Of a stretch of DNA of 64,000 bases, positions 15,448 to 25,084 are shown in pieces. Position 1 is the first letter of the stretch, and every line of letters begins with the position of its first letter. Under the pieces are notes generated by a model. The model saw nothing but the letters and a program-made list of their open reading frames with translations. It ran no database searches and was not told where the DNA came from. The translations under genes were made by a program, and so were the position numbers. Origin of the DNA: Microbacterium tenebrionis (GTDB lineage: Bacteria; Actinomycetota; Actinomycetes; Actinomycetales; Microbacteriaceae); contig NZ_CAHJXQ010000002.1 of NCBI RefSeq assembly GCF_903645325.1, positions 434,001-498,000 of the forward strand, written 5' to 3'.

Positions 15448-16284
15448 GTGAGCGACGAGCACCCCACACTGCCGTACCCTGAGACGTCGTCCGAGCATCC
15501 GACGCTCGTGATTCCGGGGAGCGCTGACGAGCCGCGCCCGCCGCGGCGTCGCGCGCGCTGGCCATGGGTCGTGCTCGTGATCGTCCTGGTGCTCGCCGCG
15601 CTGGTCGTGGCCGCCGAGTTCCTGGCCAGGGCGATCCTGCCCGGCATCGTCCGCGGCATCGTGATCGAGCAGCTGGATCTGCCGCAGGATCAGCAGCTCG
15701 ACGTGGATGCCGTAGGCATCCTGCTGCCTCAGCTGATCGGCGGTCGCCTCGATGAGCTGCATCTGACCACCGGCGCGGTCACGTTCGGCGGCATCACCGG
15801 AGCCGCGGACGTCACCGCTACCGGCATCCCGCTGCGCGGCGGCGACCTCGCCGATGCCCGCGGAACGGTGCGCATCGACCAGGAGCAGTTCACGGATCTG
15901 GTGACGGCGTCCGATCTGCCGATCGATGAGATCGGCTTCGACGAGCCGAATGTCACAGCATCCGGCAGCTTCGAGGTCTTCGGAATGCCGGTACCGGTGT
16001 CGGTCACCGTGACACCGGGAGCGGATGCCGGTGACCTGCTGCTCACGCCGGTGGAGCTTCAGATCGCGGGACTCACCCTGAACGCCGCCGACATCGCCGA
16101 GCGCTTCGGCGACGCGGCGGCACCGCTCGCCGGGCCTCAGCGCATCTGCATCGCCGACCAGCTTCCCGCGGGCCTCACCGTGACCGGCCTCGAGATCGAC
16201 GGCACCGAGGCGGTCATCGACCTCGACGTGGATGGCGCCATCGCGACGGACGAGAGCCTCCAGCAGAACGGTTCCTGCGACTAG
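15448..16284 (+). CDS. LmeA-like (DUF2993) lipid-binding membrane protein
   Basis: A 278-residue protein. A proline/arginine-rich cytosolic segment is followed by one membrane helix (about 36-58, WVVLVIVLVLAALVVAAEFLA). A beta-rich extracytoplasmic domain then has the pattern of DUF2993/LmeA: repeated short strands such as TGAVTFGGITGAADVTATGIPLRGG. LmeA of mycobacteria binds phospholipids in the envelope and affects lipomannan maturation; a related role here is inference. GTG start has GGAG eight bases upstream, 20 bases after the argS stop. Its stop shares a CTAG with the stop of the convergent YihY gene. Confidence 0.78.
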   Translation: MSDEHPTLPYPETSSEHPTLVIPGSADEPRPPRRRARWPWVVLVIVLVLAALVVAAEFLARAILPGIVRGIVIEQLDLPQDQQLDVDAVGILLPQLIGGRLDELHLTTGAVTFGGITGAADVTATGIPLRGGDLADARGTVRIDQEQFTDLVTASDLPIDEIGFDEPNVTASGSFEVFGMPVPVSVTVTPGADAGDLLLTPVELQIAGLTLNAADIAERFGDAAAPLAGPQRICIADQLPAGLTVTGLEIDGTEAVIDLDVDGAIATDESLQQNGSCD

Positions 16285-17292
16285 GACTTCTGCGTCTCAG
16301 CGGCGTTTCGTTCGGCGGATTCCGCTTCCTCCGCTGCACGCAGCGCCCGAGTCGCGATCATGACCTCCTGCTGGGCGCGCCGCACGCGGCGCTGGGCGAG
16401 CGTCTGCGCGCTCTCCGCTGATGAGACCCGGTCGTGCGCTTCCTCGGCCCCCGTGGTGATGTAGGCGCACGCGATGAGGATCACCTGCGTGGACAGGTTC
16501 ATCCAGATCAGCAGCGCCACGAGAGAGGCGAACGTCGCCAGCAGCGGGTTCGAGGTCGCGCCGCCGACGAACAGGCTCGACAGCTCCTGGAGGATCAGGA
16601 GCCGAGGCCGCCAGCGACGCTCCCGACCACACGGCCGGAGCGGGAGCACGCAGACCGGACAGCAGCAGGAAGACGCCCAGGATCAGAACGACGTCGAGGG
16701 CGTACACGACCAGCAGTGAGACGACGCGGATGCTCCACTCCGCGATGACCGAGTCGCCCGGCAGCCCCAACAGATCGGTGATGAAGCTCAGGCCGATGCG
16801 GGCGAGGAATGTCACGGCCGCCGCGGCGACGAAGGCGACGGCGATCCCTGCAGCCAGGGCGAGGTTGCGCAGGATCACCCAGATGAAGAGCACATCATCC
16901 TGGACGGTGCCCGCGATGCTGCGCACCGCCGTTCGCAGCGATCCGATCGCACCCAGCGCGGCGCCGACGAGCGCGACGAGCGAGAAGATCCCGGTGACCG
17001 TGAAGCCGACCGGTTCGATCGACGTCGGATCCTTCACGATGCCGTCCTCTCCGACGAGTCCCGGGATAGCGGAGTCGATCGCCGCGACGATCGGCTTCCA
17101 CGCCTCCGGGTTGCCGGCGAGCCAGATCGAGGCGACGGAGAATCCCAGCAGCAGACCCGCGAACACGCTGAACAGGGCGCGGTAGGTGACACTGTCGGCG
17201 AGCATGGCGCCGCGCCGCTCCGAGTAGAGCAGATAGGCGCGTACGACCTTCAGACGCAGGACCCAGGCGATCACCGACTTCACGAATGTCAT
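16281..17292 (-). pseudogene. YihY/virulence factor BrkB family gene, frameshifted
   Basis: The first ~220 residues, from MTFVKSVIAWVLRL, form five membrane helices typical of the YihY/BrkB family. Near 16600-16615 the frame changes: the upstream frame leaves the family after LLLSGLRAP, while the next frame carries the expected continuation LLILQELSSLFVGG and SLVALLIWMNLSTQVILIACAYI. Moving between them requires skipping one base, so the sequence holds a one-base insertion (or two-base deletion) in a GC-rich run. This is either a true inactivation or a sequencing error; both halves retain good codon use. Start ATG 17292 has GGTGGGG before it. Confidence 0.75.
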
Positions 17293-17428
17293 GTCCCCAC
17301 CGTAATGAATCGTCTTCCCGGTCCGCAGGGGACGTGCCGAGTGCCGGGCAGTCCGAGCCGGTGCCATAGAATCGGGGCAGCCTCGCGTGGCCCGTTCCGC
17401 TGAGGTCCCCTCCCACGATTGGTGCTGT

Positions 17429-18838
17429 GTGCTTTCCCCTGCAGACTCGCTCGCCCCGGACTGGCTCGTCATCCCCGACGACGCGAACGCTCTCGCCGAC
17501 GGCGTGTGGCCGGCATCCGCTCGGCGCGATGAGCAGGGAGGCCTCGTCCTCGGTGGAATGACCGCCACCGACATCGTCCGGGAGCACGGCACGCCGGTGC
17601 TCGTGCTCGACGAGGACGAGGTGCGCGCCCGCGCCCGTGCGTTCCACGAGGCGTTCGCCGCGGCGACCGCCTCCCACGGCGGCACAGCGCGCGTGTACTA
17701 CGCCGGCAAGGCCTTCCTCTCCACGACGGTCGCCCGGTGGGTGACCGAGGAGGGCCTCAACGTCGACGTCTGCACGCGGGGCGAACTCGAGGTCGCGCTC
17801 GCGGCGGGCGTGGATGCCGCACGCATCGGGTTCCACGGCAACAACAAGCTGCCCGCCGAGATCGAGCGCGCGGTGTCCGTCGGCGTCGGCACGATCATCA
17901 TCGACAGCGCCATCGAGGTCGAGCGCACGGCCGAGATCGCCGCGCGCGCGGGCGTCGTCCAGCGGGTGCTCGTCCGCGTCAACAGCGGCGTGCACGCCGA
18001 GACGCACGACTTCCTCGCCACCGCCCACGAGGATCAGAAGTTCGGCATGACCTTCGCGGATGCCGAGATCGCCGTCGCGCGCATCCGCGAGCTCCCGTCG
18101 CTCGAGTTCGTGGGGCTCCACTGCCACATCGGCTCCCAGATCTTCGGCGTCGCGGGGTTCCGCGAATCCGCCGCCCGCGTGCTCGAGCTGCACGAGAGGC
18201 TGCGGGCCGGCGGCGAGGTGCCGGTTCTCAACCTCGGCGGCGGCTTCGGCATCGCCTACACGAGCGTCGACGACCCGACGCCGATCGAGCAGCTGGCGAC
18301 CGAGATCGTCGACGCGGTCGCCGCCGGATGCGCAGAGCGCGGCATCCCGTTGCCGATCCTGTCCTTCGAGCCCGGCCGTGCGATCGTCGGCACAGCCGGC
18401 GTCCCGCTCTACGCGGGCCGCACGCCGGAGCGGGTGCGCCTGGACTCCGGAGCGACCCGACTGTACGTCAGCGTCGACGGCGGCATGAGCGACAACGCGC
18501 GGCCGGCGCTGTACGGCGCCGAGTTCTCGGCCCGGATCGCGTCGAGGACGACCGATGCCGAGCCCGCCCTCGCCCGGGTGGTCGGTCGCCACTGCGAGTC
18601 CGGCGACATCGTCGTCGACCACGAGTATCTGCCCGGCGACGTCGCCCCCGGCGACCTGCTGGCGGTGCCGGCGACAGGGGCGTACTGCGCGTCGCTGGCC
18701 AGCAACTACAACCACGTACCCCGCCCCGCGGTCGTCGCGGTCTCCGCCGGCGCCTCCCGCGTGATCGTGCGGGGCGAGACCATCGAGGATCTTCTGGCGC
18801 GGGACGCCGGAATCGGCATGAACGAAGGAGCACGATGA
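17429..18838 (+). CDS. lysA: Diaminopimelate decarboxylase
   Basis: A 469-residue PLP enzyme, last step of lysine synthesis. The PLP lysine is in YYAGKAF, the phosphate loop is GGGFGIAY, and the active-site Cys is in RHCESGDIVV. GTG 17429 is taken as the start because the family usually begins just before APDWLVIPDDANAL; an in-frame GTG at 17387 would add 14 residues and stands eight bases past the expected transcription start (-10 TAGAAT at 17367-17372). Its stop overlaps the hom start (ATGA), the first link of the lysA-hom-thrB operon. Confidence 0.95.
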   Translation: MLSPADSLAPDWLVIPDDANALADGVWPASARRDEQGGLVLGGMTATDIVREHGTPVLVLDEDEVRARARAFHEAFAAATASHGGTARVYYAGKAFLSTTVARWVTEEGLNVDVCTRGELEVALAAGVDAARIGFHGNNKLPAEIERAVSVGVGTIIIDSAIEVERTAEIAARAGVVQRVLVRVNSGVHAETHDFLATAHEDQKFGMTFADAEIAVARIRELPSLEFVGLHCHIGSQIFGVAGFRESAARVLELHERLRAGGEVPVLNLGGGFGIAYTSVDDPTPIEQLATEIVDAVAAGCAERGIPLPILSFEPGRAIVGTAGVPLYAGRTPERVRLDSGATRLYVSVDGGMSDNARPALYGAEFSARIASRTTDAEPALARVVGRHCESGDIVVDHEYLPGDVAPGDLLAVPATGAYCASLASNYNHVPRPAVVAVSAGASRVIVRGETIEDLLARDAGIGMNEGAR

Positions 18839-20157
18839 CCCAGCCCGAATCGAGCGATCAGTATCGACGACTCCGCGTGGCGCTTCTGGGCGCCGGCGCG
18901 GTGGGTTCGCAGGTCGCTGACCTCCTGCTGCGCCACGGCGACGAACTGGCCGACCGTGCCGGCGCATCGCTCGAGCTCGCCGGGATCGCCGGGCGGGCCG
19001 TGGACGCTCCGCGCGACGTCGAGCTCCCGAAGGAGCTGTTCACCACGGACGCCGAGAGCCTCATCGTCGGCAGCGACATCGTGATCGAGCTCATGGGAGG
19101 CATCGAACCGGCTCGCGGCAACCTGCTGCTCGCTCTGAACTCGGGCGCGGATGTCGTCACCGCGAACAAGGCGCTGCTGGCCACGCACGGCACGGAGCTG
19201 TTCGAGGCGGCCGATCAGGTCGGCGCATCGGTGTACTACGAGGCTGCGGCCGCCGGCGCCATCCCGATCATCCGTCCGCTGCGCGACTCGCTCGCCGGGG
19301 ACCGGGTCGTGCGCATCATGGGCATCGTCAACGGCACGACCAACTACATCCTCGACCGGATGGACTCCGAGGGTGCGGACTTCGCCGATGTGCTCGCGGA
19401 TGCTCAGCGGCTCGGCTACGCCGAGGCGGATCCGACCGCTGATGTCGAGGGCCACGACGCCGCGCAGAAGGCCGCGATTCTCGCGTCCCTCGCCTTCCAC
19501 ACCACGGTTCCGCTGGATGCCGTCCACTGCGAGGGCATCACCGGCATCACCGCGTCGATGATCGACGAGGCGCGCGCCGCCGGGTTCGTCATCAAGCTGC
19601 TCGCGGTGTGCGAGCGCATCACGGTCGACGGCGCCGAGTCCATCTCGGTGCGCGTCTACCCGGCGCTGGTGGCCCGATCGCACCCGCTCGCCTCCGTGCA
19701 CGGCGCGAACAACGCCGTCTTCGTCGAGGCGGAGGCCGCCGGCTCCCTGATGTTCTACGGCGCCGGCGCCGGCGGCGTTCAGACGGCATCGGCCGTGCTC
19801 GGCGACGTCGTCTCCGCCGCACGCCGGCACATCGCCGGTGGCGTCGGAGTGGGGGAGTCCACCAGAGCGAACCTGCCGATCGTGCCGATCGGCCACGTCA
19901 TCACGCGCTATCAGATCACCCTCGAGGTGAACGACCAGCCCGGAGTCCTCGCGACGATCGCGGGCATCCTGTCGGAGGGCGGCGTCTCGGTCGCCACGGT
20001 CGTGCAGACCGTCGAGGGCGAGGACGACACGACCGCCCGGCTCGTGATCGGCACCCACCGGGCGGCCGAGCAGGCTCTCAGCGACACGGTCGAGAACCTC
20101 GCCGCGAGCGACGTCGTCGAGCGGGTCGTGTCCGTGCTGCGCGTGGAAGGCGAGTGA
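18835..20157 (+). CDS. hom: Homoserine dehydrogenase
   Basis: A 440-residue enzyme reducing aspartate semialdehyde to homoserine, the precursor of threonine, methionine and isoleucine. The N-terminal nucleotide-binding motif is ALLGAGAVGSQV. The catalytic core contains VNGTTNYIL and GYAEADPTADVEGHDAAQK. A C-terminal ACT domain (YQITLEVNDQPGVLATIAGIL) indicates allosteric control, by threonine in relatives. ATG with AAGGAG upstream; it overlaps lysA by 4 bases and thrB by 1 base, so the three are translationally coupled. Confidence 0.97.
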   Translation: MTQPESSDQYRRLRVALLGAGAVGSQVADLLLRHGDELADRAGASLELAGIAGRAVDAPRDVELPKELFTTDAESLIVGSDIVIELMGGIEPARGNLLLALNSGADVVTANKALLATHGTELFEAADQVGASVYYEAAAAGAIPIIRPLRDSLAGDRVVRIMGIVNGTTNYILDRMDSEGADFADVLADAQRLGYAEADPTADVEGHDAAQKAAILASLAFHTTVPLDAVHCEGITGITASMIDEARAAGFVIKLLAVCERITVDGAESISVRVYPALVARSHPLASVHGANNAVFVEAEAAGSLMFYGAGAGGVQTASAVLGDVVSAARRHIAGGVGVGESTRANLPIVPIGHVITRYQITLEVNDQPGVLATIAGILSEGGVSVATVVQTVEGEDDTTARLVIGTHRAAEQALSDTVENLAASDVVERVVSVLRVEGE

Positions 20158-21086
20158 TGCCCGAGGTGCGCACGGTTCAGGTGCGGGTTCCGGCGACGAG
20201 CGCCAACCTCGGGCCAGGGTTCGACACGCTCGGGCTCGCGCTCAGCGTGTACGACGAGCTCACCGTCACCGCTCTCGACGACGATCGCCTCGAGATCGAG
20301 GTGGCAGGCTCCGGTGCGGCGGACATCCCGCGGGACGAGTCGAATCTCGTCGTCCGCTCGATCGAGCACGTGTACGCCGACGCCGGGCGCGAGATGCCGG
20401 GTCTGCGCATCGAGGCGCGCAACGGCGTGCCGCACGGGCGGGGCCTCGGCTCCTCCGGCGCGGCCGTGACAGCCGGAGTCCTCGCCGCCAAGGGACTGCT
20501 CGCCGGTGACGTCGACTTCAGCGACGCCGAGCTGCTGCGCCTGGCGACCGAGCTCGAGGGCCACCCCGACAACGTCGCCCCGGCGCTGTTCGGCGGACTC
20601 ACGATCGCCTGGACGGGGGAGAGCGGCCCGCAGCACAAGAAGCTTCTCGTGCACCGCGGTGTCGCACCGCTCGTGCTCGTGCCAGAGCGGACGATGTCCA
20701 CGACCCTGGCGCGCTCCCTGCAGCCGCCGCAGGTCTCCCGCGAGGACGCCGTGTTCAACGTGTCGCGCACGGCGCTGCTGATCGCGGCGCTGATGCAGAG
20801 CCCGGAGCTGCTCCTGGACGCGACCGCCGACCGGCTGCACCAGGACTACCGCGCCGAAGCCATGCCCGAGACGAGCGCGCTTGTGCAGGCGCTGCGTGCC
20901 GCCGGATTCGCCGCCGTCGTCTCGGGTGCAGGACCCAGCGTCCTGGTGCTCTGCGACGGGCCCGGCGGACGCCAGGCCGCGAAGGAACTCGCCGATTCCG
21001 TGACGGACACTCCGTGGGAGGGCCTCATGCTGGCCGTCGACGTGCGTGGTGGTACAGTTAGGGATCGAGCGGAGGGCTCCACGTAA
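20157..21086 (+). CDS. thrB: Homoserine kinase
   Basis: A 309-residue GHMP-family kinase phosphorylating homoserine for threonine synthase. The early block VRVPATSANLGPGFDTLGLAL and the ATP-binding loop PHGRGLGSSGAAV are diagnostic, as is the C-terminal VVSGAGPSVLVL. Start ATG overlaps the hom stop (TGATG). thrC does not follow; it is at 10232-11653. The end of the gene contains the likely rho promoter (TACAGT 21053-21058). Confidence 0.96.
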   Translation: MPEVRTVQVRVPATSANLGPGFDTLGLALSVYDELTVTALDDDRLEIEVAGSGAADIPRDESNLVVRSIEHVYADAGREMPGLRIEARNGVPHGRGLGSSGAAVTAGVLAAKGLLAGDVDFSDAELLRLATELEGHPDNVAPALFGGLTIAWTGESGPQHKKLLVHRGVAPLVLVPERTMSTTLARSLQPPQVSREDAVFNVSRTALLIAALMQSPELLLDATADRLHQDYRAEAMPETSALVQALRAAGFAAVVSGAGPSVLVLCDGPGGRQAAKELADSVTDTPWEGLMLAVDVRGGTVRDRAEGST

Positions 21087-21253
21087 TTTCGTGAATCTGG
21101 CCCCCATCGCAAATCTGCGAGACCCGCACGCAACCCCCAGTGCTTCATTTCCGGTACTGGCTGGCGGACGCCGAGCGTCTGTCCGTGCGATCGTGCACAG
21201 CACCCGTTGTGCGCGAGACATGCTCATTTCCCACGACATATAAGGGAGTACTC
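21053..21253 (+). promoter_or_regulatory. rho promoter and long leader
   Basis: TGG-TACAGT at 21053-21058 inside the 3' end of thrB would start a transcript with about 190 untranslated bases before the rho GTG. The leader contains small hairpins (for example CGCA-AATC-TGCG near 21108-21119) and C-rich, G-poor patches such as CGCAACCCCCAG that resemble Rho-binding RNA. Autogenous attenuation of rho in its leader is known in other bacteria; here it is inference. Confidence 0.4.
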
Positions 21254-23287
21254 GTGGAGACATTCTCCGAGACCCAGAACGAACAGGCCGAGAACTCGGC
21301 CCCTGCCGCCGACGCAGCGGCGACCGAGACCGCGGCCCCCCGCAAGCGTGCTCCGCGACGTGCGACGACGGCGACCGCTGCGGCCAAGGCCGCAGAGCCT
21401 GTCGAGTCCGCTCCGGCCGAGTCCGCTCCGGTCACGTCCGCGCCGGCCGGGGGCGACGCTCCGGCGTCGGATGCGGCTCCTGCCGCAGACGCGCCGAAGG
21501 CGAAGGCTCCGCGCCGCAGCCGCGCCAAGAAGGCGGATGCCGAGACCGCGCCCGCCGAGGCCGCGCCCGCCGAGGCCGAGGCAGCCGCACCGGCTTCCGA
21601 GGGCGCGGCGTCCGATGCCGCCGAGGGCCGTGCCGAGACCGCTCCGAAGTCAGGACGCGGACGCCGCACGAAGAAGGCCGACGCCGCGCCCGCCGAGGCC
21701 GCCTCCAGTGAGGCGAAGCCCGACGGCGCGAACTCCGGCGACGCCGCGTCGGGTGACGCCAAGTCCGGCGACGCCAAGTCCGGCGCCAAGCAGGAGTCCG
21801 GCGCCAAGCAGGAGTCCGCCGCCCCCGCGAAGGGCGAGGGGGACCAGGCCCAGAACGACAAGCAGAACGCCAGGAACGACGCCGGTGACAACGGCTCCGA
21901 GGCGGGCGATGGCGAGGAGGGTGCCGGCCGCGGCCGCAGCCGGAACCGCAGCCGCAGCCGAGGCCGCGGCGGAAACGGGCAGAACGCTCAGGACGGCCAG
22001 CAGAACGCCTCCTCCGACGACGACGGCAACGGCAACGGCCGTGGCCGCCAGCGCAACAAGCGCCGCGGCGGCGGAGCATCCGACGAGTTCGAGACCGAGA
22101 TCGGCGAGGACGACGTCCTCATCCCGATCGCCGGAATCCTCGACGTGCTCGACAACTACGCGTTCGTCCGCACCACCGGCTACCTCGCCGGCACCAGCGA
22201 CGTCTACGTCTCGCTCGGACAGGTGAAGAAGTACAACCTGCGCAAGGGCGACGCGATCGTCGGCGCCATCAAGCAGCCCCGCGAGGGCGAGCAGCAGGGA
22301 CGCCAGAAGTACAACGCCCTCGTCAAGGTCGACTCGATCAACGGACTCTCGGTCGAGGACGCGGCGACCCGCGTCGAATTCGGCAAGCTCACACCGCTCT
22401 ACCCGCAGGAGCGCCTGCGCCTGGAGACCGCACCCGAGAAGCTCACCCAGCGCATCATCGACCTCGTCGCGCCGATCGGCAAGGGCCAGCGCGGCCTGAT
22501 CGTCGCGCCCCCGAAGGCGGGCAAGACGATCGTGCTGCAGCAGATCGCGAACGCGATCGCGCAGAACAACCCCGAGGTCCACCTCATGGTCGTTCTCGTC
22601 GACGAGCGTCCCGAAGAGGTCACCGACATGGAGCGCACCGTCAAGGGAGAGGTCATCGCCTCGACGTTCGACCGTCCGGCGGAGGACCACACCACGGTCG
22701 CCGAGCTCGCCATCGAGCGCGCCAAGCGCCTCGTCGAGCTCGGCCGCGACGTCGTCGTGCTGCTCGACTCGATCACGCGCCTCGGCCGTGCGTACAACCT
22801 CGCGGCTCCCGCGTCTGGGCGCGTTCTGAGCGGTGGTGTCGACGCTTCGGCGCTGTACCCGCCCAAGCGCTTCTTCGGCGCTGCTCGCAACATCGAGAAC
22901 GGTGGTTCGCTCACCATCCTCGCCACGGCGCTCGTGGAGACCGGATCCAAGATGGACGAGGTCATCTTCGAGGAGTTCAAGGGCACCGGCAACAGCGAGC
23001 TGCGTCTGTCTCGCGCCCTCGCCGACAAGCGGATCTTCCCGGCCGTCGACGTCAACGCGTCGTCCACCCGCCGCGAGGAGATGCTGCTGTCGCAGGACGA
23101 GGTCAAGATCACCTGGAAGCTGCGTCGCGCCCTTGCGGGTCTGGACCCCCAGCAGGCCCTCGAGGTCGTGCTCGGCAAGCTCAAGGAGACGCAGTCCAAC
23201 GTCGAGTTCCTCGTGCAGATGCAGAAGTCGATGCCCGCTCCCGTCGCCGGTGGCCACAGCCACGGGCACGAGAACAGCATCCGCTGA
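21254..23287 (+). CDS. rho: Transcription termination factor Rho, long-arm type
   Basis: A 677-residue Rho. Residues about 1-285 are a low-complexity arm: first an Ala/Pro/Glu/Lys-rich half, then Asn/Arg/Gly-rich stretches (NRSRSRGRGG). The primary RNA-binding domain follows (GILDVLDNYAFVRTTGYLAG), then the ATPase with P-loop GLIVAPPKAGKTIVLQ and the secondary RNA-binding Q/R loops. Long insertions of this type are typical of actinobacterial Rho and add RNA-binding capacity or phase-separation potential. GTG start at 21254 has GGGAG upstream. prfA follows 12 bases later. Confidence 0.97.
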   Translation: METFSETQNEQAENSAPAADAAATETAAPRKRAPRRATTATAAAKAAEPVESAPAESAPVTSAPAGGDAPASDAAPAADAPKAKAPRRSRAKKADAETAPAEAAPAEAEAAAPASEGAASDAAEGRAETAPKSGRGRRTKKADAAPAEAASSEAKPDGANSGDAASGDAKSGDAKSGAKQESGAKQESAAPAKGEGDQAQNDKQNARNDAGDNGSEAGDGEEGAGRGRSRNRSRSRGRGGNGQNAQDGQQNASSDDDGNGNGRGRQRNKRRGGGASDEFETEIGEDDVLIPIAGILDVLDNYAFVRTTGYLAGTSDVYVSLGQVKKYNLRKGDAIVGAIKQPREGEQQGRQKYNALVKVDSINGLSVEDAATRVEFGKLTPLYPQERLRLETAPEKLTQRIIDLVAPIGKGQRGLIVAPPKAGKTIVLQQIANAIAQNNPEVHLMVVLVDERPEEVTDMERTVKGEVIASTFDRPAEDHTTVAELAIERAKRLVELGRDVVVLLDSITRLGRAYNLAAPASGRVLSGGVDASALYPPKRFFGAARNIENGGSLTILATALVETGSKMDEVIFEEFKGTGNSELRLSRALADKRIFPAVDVNASSTRREEMLLSQDEVKITWKLRRALAGLDPQQALEVVLGKLKETQSNVEFLVQMQKSMPAPVAGGHSHGHENSIR

Positions 23288-23299
23288 TCCGAGCACCGC

Positions 23300-24379
23300 G
23301 TGTTCGAGTCCGTCCAGGCGCTGATCGACGAACACCGCCGGGTGCAGGAGGAGCTCTCCGACCCGGCGGTGCACGCCGACGCAGCCCGCGCGAAGCGCGT
23401 CAACAGGCGCTACGCGGAGCTGAGCCGCATCGTTGCTGCGCATGACGCGTGGATCGCGGCTGTCGACGACCTCGACGCGGCGCGCGAGCTCGCCAAGGAC
23501 GATGACGCGTTCGCCGAGGAGATCCCGTCCCTCGAGGAGAACGTGCAGCAGACGCAGGAGCGCCTGCGCCGCCTGCTCATCCCGCGCGACCCCGACGACG
23601 CCCGCGACGTGATCATGGAGATCAAGGCGGGCGAGGGCGGCGCGGAGTCCGCGCTGTTCGCCGCCGACCTGCTGCGCATGTACACGCAGTACGCCGCGCA
23701 CAAGGGCTGGAAGACCGAGCTCCTCGAGCGCAACGAATCCGATCTCGGCGGGTACAAAGACGTCCAGGTCGCGATCAAGGGCTCCTCGTCCGACCCCGCG
23801 CAGGGCGTGTGGGCGCACCTGAAGTACGAGGGCGGTGTGCACCGTGTGCAACGAGTGCCGGCGACCGAGTCGCAGGGCCGCATCCACACCTCCACGACCG
23901 GTGTGCTCGTCTTCCCCGAGGTCGACGAGCCCGAAGAACTGCAGATCGACCAGAACGACCTGAAGATCGACGTGTACCGCTCGTCGGGGCCCGGCGGTCA
24001 GTCCGTCAACACGACCGATTCCGCGGTGCGCATCACGCATGTGCCGACGGGCATCGTCGTCTCGATGCAGAACGAGAAGTCCCAGCTGCAGAACCGCGAG
24101 GCCGCCATGCGCGTGCTGCGCGCGCGTCTGCTCGCCAAGCAGCAGGAGGAGCTGGACGCCGCGGCATCCGACGCGCGCAAGTCGCAGATCCGCGGTATGG
24201 ACCGCTCAGAGCGCATCCGCACCTACAACTTCCCGGAGAACCGGATCGCCGATCACCGGACCGGTTTCAAGGCGTACAACCTCGATCAGGTGATGGACGG
24301 CGCGCTCGATCCGATCATCGACAGCGCCATCACGGCAGACGAAGAGGCACGCCTGGCAGCGCTCGGCCAGGAGGACTGA
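23300..24379 (+). CDS. prfA: Peptide chain release factor 1
   Basis: A 359-residue class I release factor for UAA/UAG. It has the GGQ catalytic loop ([18 protein letters not shown]) and the codon-recognition PAT tripeptide in [14 protein letters not shown], which separates RF1 from RF2. GTG start lies 12 bases after rho, so the two are co-transcribed. Its Gln methyltransferase gene prmC, usually immediately next, is displaced by the reverse cysK-cysE pair. Confidence 0.97.
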   Translation: MFESVQALIDEHRRVQEELSDPAVHADAARAKRVNRRYAELSRIVAAHDAWIAAVDDLDAARELAKDDDAFAEEIPSLEENVQQTQERLRRLLIPRDPDDARDVIMEIKAGEGGAESALFAADLLRMYTQYAAHKGWKTELLERNESDLGGYKDVQVAIKGSSSDPAQGVWAHLKYEGGVHRVQRVPATESQGRIHTSTTGVLVFPEVDEPEELQIDQNDLKIDVYRSSGPGGQSVNTTDSAVRITHVPTGIVVSMQNEKSQLQNREAAMRVLRARLLAKQQEELDAAASDARKSQIRGMDRSERIRTYNFPENRIADHRTGFKAYNLDQVMDGALDPIIDSAITADEEARLAALGQED

Positions 24380-24503
24380 AACGCCACGTCGCAGGGTCTC
24401 GGCTCCGTGGTGTGACCGGCTTCCTCTTCCGAAGTTTCCGCTCTCCTGCTGCCGAAGATCTTCCTCAAGAGCGGATCGCGCGAGACGAAGCGCGCACGCC
24501 GAG

Positions 24504-25076
24504 TCAGATCGCGTAGTCCGAGGCCAGACGCAGGTCGCTGAAATCGTCGTGCCCGCGGCGCCTGCGGGCACGTGCCGGAACGCCGGTGAGGATGCTCTCC
24601 TCGGGTGCGTCCTTGGTCACCACGGCATTCGCGCCGACGACGGTGTTCCGTCCCACCGTGATGGGCCCGAGGATCTTCGCCCCCGCGCCCACGACGACGC
24701 CGTCCGCAAGAGTCGGATGCCGCTTGCCCGTGTCGTCGCTCGTGCGGCCGCCGAGAGTGACCCCGTGGTAGAGCATCACGTCGTCGCCGACCTCTGCGGT
24801 CTCGCCGATCACCACGCCGGAGCCGTGGTCGATGAAGAAGCGCCGCCCGATCTTCGCTCCGGGGTGGATCTCGATCCCCGTCATCGCGCGGGCGAGCTGC
24901 GAGTTCGCCCGCGCGAGCAGACGCAGCCCTCGACGCCACAACGCGTGCGATGCACGATGCGCCCAGATGGCGTGCAGGCCGGGGTAGAGCAGCGCGACTT
25001 CGAGGCCTGTGCGCGCGGCGGGGTCGCGCAGCCGCGCAGCGGCGATGTCCTCGCGCACCCGCGAGATGGCGTTCAT
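24504..25076 (-). CDS. cysE: Serine O-acetyltransferase
   Basis: A 190-residue short-form CysE making O-acetylserine from serine and acetyl-CoA. The left-handed beta-helix hexapeptide repeats run from [10 protein letters not shown] to AVVTKDAPE, with the active-site [22 protein letters not shown] and a [17 protein letters not shown] block. A C-terminal RLASDYAI ends in Ile, as required for docking into CysK to form the cysteine synthase complex. It begins 8 bases after cysK, and the two form an operon. The 124 bases to prfA hold no recognisable feature. Confidence 0.95.
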   Translation of the reverse strand: MNAISRVREDIAAARLRDPAARTGLEVALLYPGLHAIWAHRASHALWRRGLRLLARANSQLARAMTGIEIHPGAKIGRRFFIDHGSGVVIGETAEVGDDVMLYHGVTLGGRTSDDTGKRHPTLADGVVVGAGAKILGPITVGRNTVVGANAVVTKDAPEESILTGVPARARRRRGHDDFSDLRLASDYAI

Positions 25077-25084
25077 CGAGCGGC

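Noticed and set aside
17293..17428. Lysine riboswitch before lysA
   Set aside because: With the -10 at 17367-17372 the leader is at most about 50 bases, too short for the lysine riboswitch, and no conserved core is seen.
21300..22080. Repeat array or CRISPR-like structure in the 5' part of rho
   Set aside because: The GACGCCAAGTCCGGC-type and CGCAGCCG-type repeats are in-frame codon repeats of the low-complexity Rho arm, not spacer-separated repeats.
21650..24040. Reverse-strand open frame of 796 codons opposite rho and prfA
   Set aside because: Shadow of two certain genes; the amino-acid composition is the antisense pattern seen opposite other GC-rich genes here.
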